The notes beneath the pieces are model-generated. The model saw only the letters and a program-made list of their open reading frames with translations. It had not been told where the DNA came from and made no database searches. This document shows, one piece after another, positions 5,249-5,468 of a DNA stretch of 5,468 nt; positions within the stretch are counted from its first letter, which is position 1; every line of letters begins with the position of its first letter. The DNA is from Spirochaetaceae bacterium (lineage in GTDB: Bacteria > Spirochaetota > Spirochaetia > Treponematales > Treponemataceae): NCBI GenBank assembly GCA_031272345.1, contig JAISTZ010000104.1:1-5468 (forward strand), written 5' to 3'. A program made the translations under genes and the position numbers.

Positions 5249-5254
5249 GCGAGC

Positions 5255-5468
5255 ATGAAAAAGACCAAACACAGGCAACTTTTTTACGCAGTTATCGGTG
5301 GGGCCGTCATGCTCTTTCTGGGCGTCCTGGGGTGCACCTGGGGCGTCGCCAACGGCAATGCCGCCCAGCTAGGCTCCTTCACCTCCGACTCGGGCTCGGT
5401 GATTAAGGTTCCCGCGCCGGTCATCGTGAACGAGGGCAATGACCACACCCAGCTCTACAACAACTTCA
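5255..5468 (+). CDS. predicted lipoprotein, N-terminal fragment
   Basis: The gene runs off the window; 71 residues are visible. The N-terminus is a lipoprotein signal peptide: basic MKKTKHRQ, hydrophobic core LFYAVIGGAVMLFLG (9-23), then VLGC with Cys27 as the predicted lipidation and cleavage site. Leucine at -2 of the lipobox is less usual in Escherichia but tolerated by the looser spirochaetal consensus. The mature part begins CTWGVANGNAAQLGSF and is rich in small and polar residues (FTSDSGSVIKVPAPVIVNEGNDHTQ is interrupted here only by the window's own limits further on), as in an extended tether before a folded domain. The protein would be secreted by Sec and anchored in the periplasm or outer membrane. 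No conserved domain can be named from this fragment. The start is secured by the SD and promoter upstream, and a terminator isolates the gene from the helicase. Confidence 0.82.
   Translation, partial: MKKTKHRQLFYAVIGGAVMLFLGVLGCTWGVANGNAAQLGSFTSDSGSVIKVPAPVIVNEGNDHTQLYNNF

Noticed and set aside
3706..5268. A 520-codon minus-strand open frame across the helicase
   Set aside because: It is antisense to a gene with all DEAD-box motifs; long shadows are expected in GC-rich DNA.

Overview
The window is a GC-rich bacterial chromosomal segment holding six protein-coding regions, two of them cut by the window ends. AT-rich control regions separate the genes, and several have easily read sigma-70-type promoters. 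The gene content suggests a spirochaete of the Treponema type: a PD-(D/E)XK/DUF3782-like protein with an N-terminal coiled coil, an HAE3/MMPL-type RND permease, a DeaD-like helicase with a DbpA-type RNA-binding domain, and a lipoprotein with a loose lipobox. That assignment is a low-to-moderate-confidence inference from family distribution, not from a marker gene.

Layout. (1) 1-353, +: the last about 117 residues of an RND-superfamily (MMPL/SSD-like) permease. (2) 354-428: a short convergent spacer with hairpins. (3) 429-1088, -: a PD-(D/E)XK nuclease-like protein with its own consensus promoter and an inverted repeat in its leader. (4) 1246-2061, -: a DUF368 membrane protein, the family shown to be the polyprenyl-phosphate transporter PopT. 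(5) 2174-3118, +: a putative GT-D-like (DUF1792-related) glycosyltransferase, divergent from popT across 112 bp. (6) 3196-5031, +: a 611-residue DEAD-box RNA helicase. (7) 5032-5254: a structured intergenic region with a 13-bp hairpin, a textbook intrinsic terminator and a strong promoter. (8) 5255 to the window end, +: the N-terminus of a predicted lipoprotein.

The popT/glycosyltransferase pair suggests an envelope theme: undecaprenyl-phosphate recycling beside sugar transfer. The helicase is probably a general RNA-remodelling or ribosome-assembly factor. The nuclease-like protein and the lipoprotein appear to be independently transcribed.

The least ordinary signals are regulatory. The divergent pair has -10 boxes ending only 5-6 bp before each ATG and lacks usable Shine-Dalgarno (SD) sequences, so both mRNAs are predicted leaderless. 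The helicase has a similarly tight arrangement behind phased A-tracts. By contrast, the nuclease-like gene and the lipoprotein gene have clear leaders and good SDs. The block at 5082-5166 looks like a small RNA of about 85 nt whose C-rich hairpin loop is complementary to SD sequences. I found no CRISPR array, insertion sequence, tRNA or rRNA, and no clear evidence of a wholly new multi-gene system.
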